In this document: piece by piece, positions 47,578 through 47,947 of the stretch
Layout of the letters: every line of letters begins with the position of its first letter
Numbering within the stretch: position 1 is the first letter of the stretch
NCBI GenBank assembly: GCA_013286045.1
Contig: JABDGM010000022.1
Location: forward strand, 1,061 to 49,007
Length of the DNA: 47,947 bases
Direction of reading: 5' to 3'
Source: Planctomycetota bacterium
GTDB lineage: Bacteria; Planctomycetota; Planctomycetia; Pirellulales; Lacipirellulaceae
Made by a program: the position numbers and the translations under genes
Notes under the pieces: generated by a model
Told to the model about the DNA's origin: nothing
The model's input: the letters and a program-made list of their open reading frames with translations, nothing else
Database searches by the model: none

Positions 47578-47947
47578 ATGGACGACCCAAGCCCTGCCGG
47601 TTCGGCCACGCCAAATGCTTCCTCGGGAGCGCTCCTGGCCCGGCTCTCGGCAATGATGTTCCTGCAATACTGGCCGTTGGGCACGTGGGGCGTTACGTTC
47701 GGCTCGTACATCGCCGCCAATACCGGCGAGCGCGGCTCGCATGTTTTTTCCGCGGGCTTTGTGGGCTACAGCACCGCCGCCGGCGCGATTGGCAGTATTC
47801 TCTCGCCGGTGTTGATCGGCTTTCTCAGCGATCGGTACATTGCATCCCAACGATTGGTCATGCTTCTGCATGCCGGCTGCGCGCTAGCGGCCTGGCAAAT
47901 GTCTCAAACGCATTCGCAAACGGCGTTCTTTATATGGCTGCTCTTTT
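47578..47947 (+). CDS. Nucleoside:H+ symporter-like MFS transporter (start only)
   Basis: The first 123 residues of a membrane transporter; the gene runs past the window end. Start MDDPSPAGSATPNASSGALL is followed by LSAMMFLQYWPLGTWGVTFG, GSHVFSAGFVGYSTAAGAIG and SPVLIGFLSDRYIASQRLVM, the landmarks of the NupG/XapB-like group of MFS nucleoside symporters. At least three membrane helices are present. The following sequence will show if it carries a sugar or a nucleoside. It lies 141 bases after the GH71/99-like gene on the same strand. Confidence 0.7.
   Translation, partial: MDDPSPAGSATPNASSGALLARLSAMMFLQYWPLGTWGVTFGSYIAANTGERGSHVFSAGFVGYSTAAGAIGSILSPVLIGFLSDRYIASQRLVMLLHAGCALAAWQMSQTHSQTAFFIWLLF

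Noticed and set aside
1-47947. CRISPR array
   Set aside because: No run of equally spaced direct repeats was found; the repeats noted are inverted pairs or single duplicates.
1-47947. Insertion sequences
   Set aside because: No transposase-like frame with terminal inverted repeats was recognised.

Overview
The window looks like chromosomal DNA from a planctomycete, probably of the Pirellulales type. The grounds are a DUF1559 prepilin-like protein, several PEP-CTERM secreted proteins with dockerin-like GDYN..VDAADYVVWR segments, a PVC-type haem-binding CxxCH protein, and a small membrane protein with the FSLRT-LIATT tail I associate with this phylum. This is judged from protein motifs; no search was run.

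Layout. (1) 1-2438 is backbone: sdhB and sdhC-sdhD on the minus strand, with an M15-peptidase-like gene on the plus strand between them. (2) About 2439-32608 is a 30.1 kb genomic island in a tRNA-Leu(CAA) gene. A perfect 55-bp direct repeat of the tRNA 3' half lies at 2439-2493 and inside the intact tRNA (32554-32608). A decayed tyrosine recombinase sits next to the intact tRNA. The ancestral tRNA terminator appears to survive in front of sdhB. (3) 32640-47947 is backbone again: a uronate catabolic cluster (kdgK, GH88, SDR reductase, KDPG aldolase), a TMTC-like membrane/TPR protein with an overlapping hydrolase gene, a GntR/LacI-type regulator, then secreted PEP-CTERM proteins, a DUF1559 protein, two lipoproteins, a GH71/99-like hydrolase and the start of a nucleoside-symporter-like transporter.

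The island carries in order: small overlapping ORFs with a winged-helix protein, an XRE regulator, a broken zinc-ribbon gene, a ParB-N/DUF3820-like chimera and a TlpA-like thioredoxin; a TetR-controlled run (csrA, a frameshifted BNR protein, DoxX, thioredoxin-like, YceI, NmrA, nitroreductase) with two matching candidate operators; a PVC cytochrome; a hybrid histidine kinase; a three-gene membrane module (PspA-like coiled coil plus two SPFH proteins, each with three tandem beta repeats before the SPFH domain); and a decaying stretch of NHL/PEP-CTERM genes, tiny membrane proteins and the integrase.

The best candidate for something undescribed is the PspA-like/SPFH/SPFH module (20220-24378): two vault-like or HflKC-like repeat SPFH proteins translationally linked to a membrane-anchored PspA-type protein, all on a tRNA-borne island. 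The second theme is decay. Broken reading frames are frequent in the island, and I found none in the flanking backbone.
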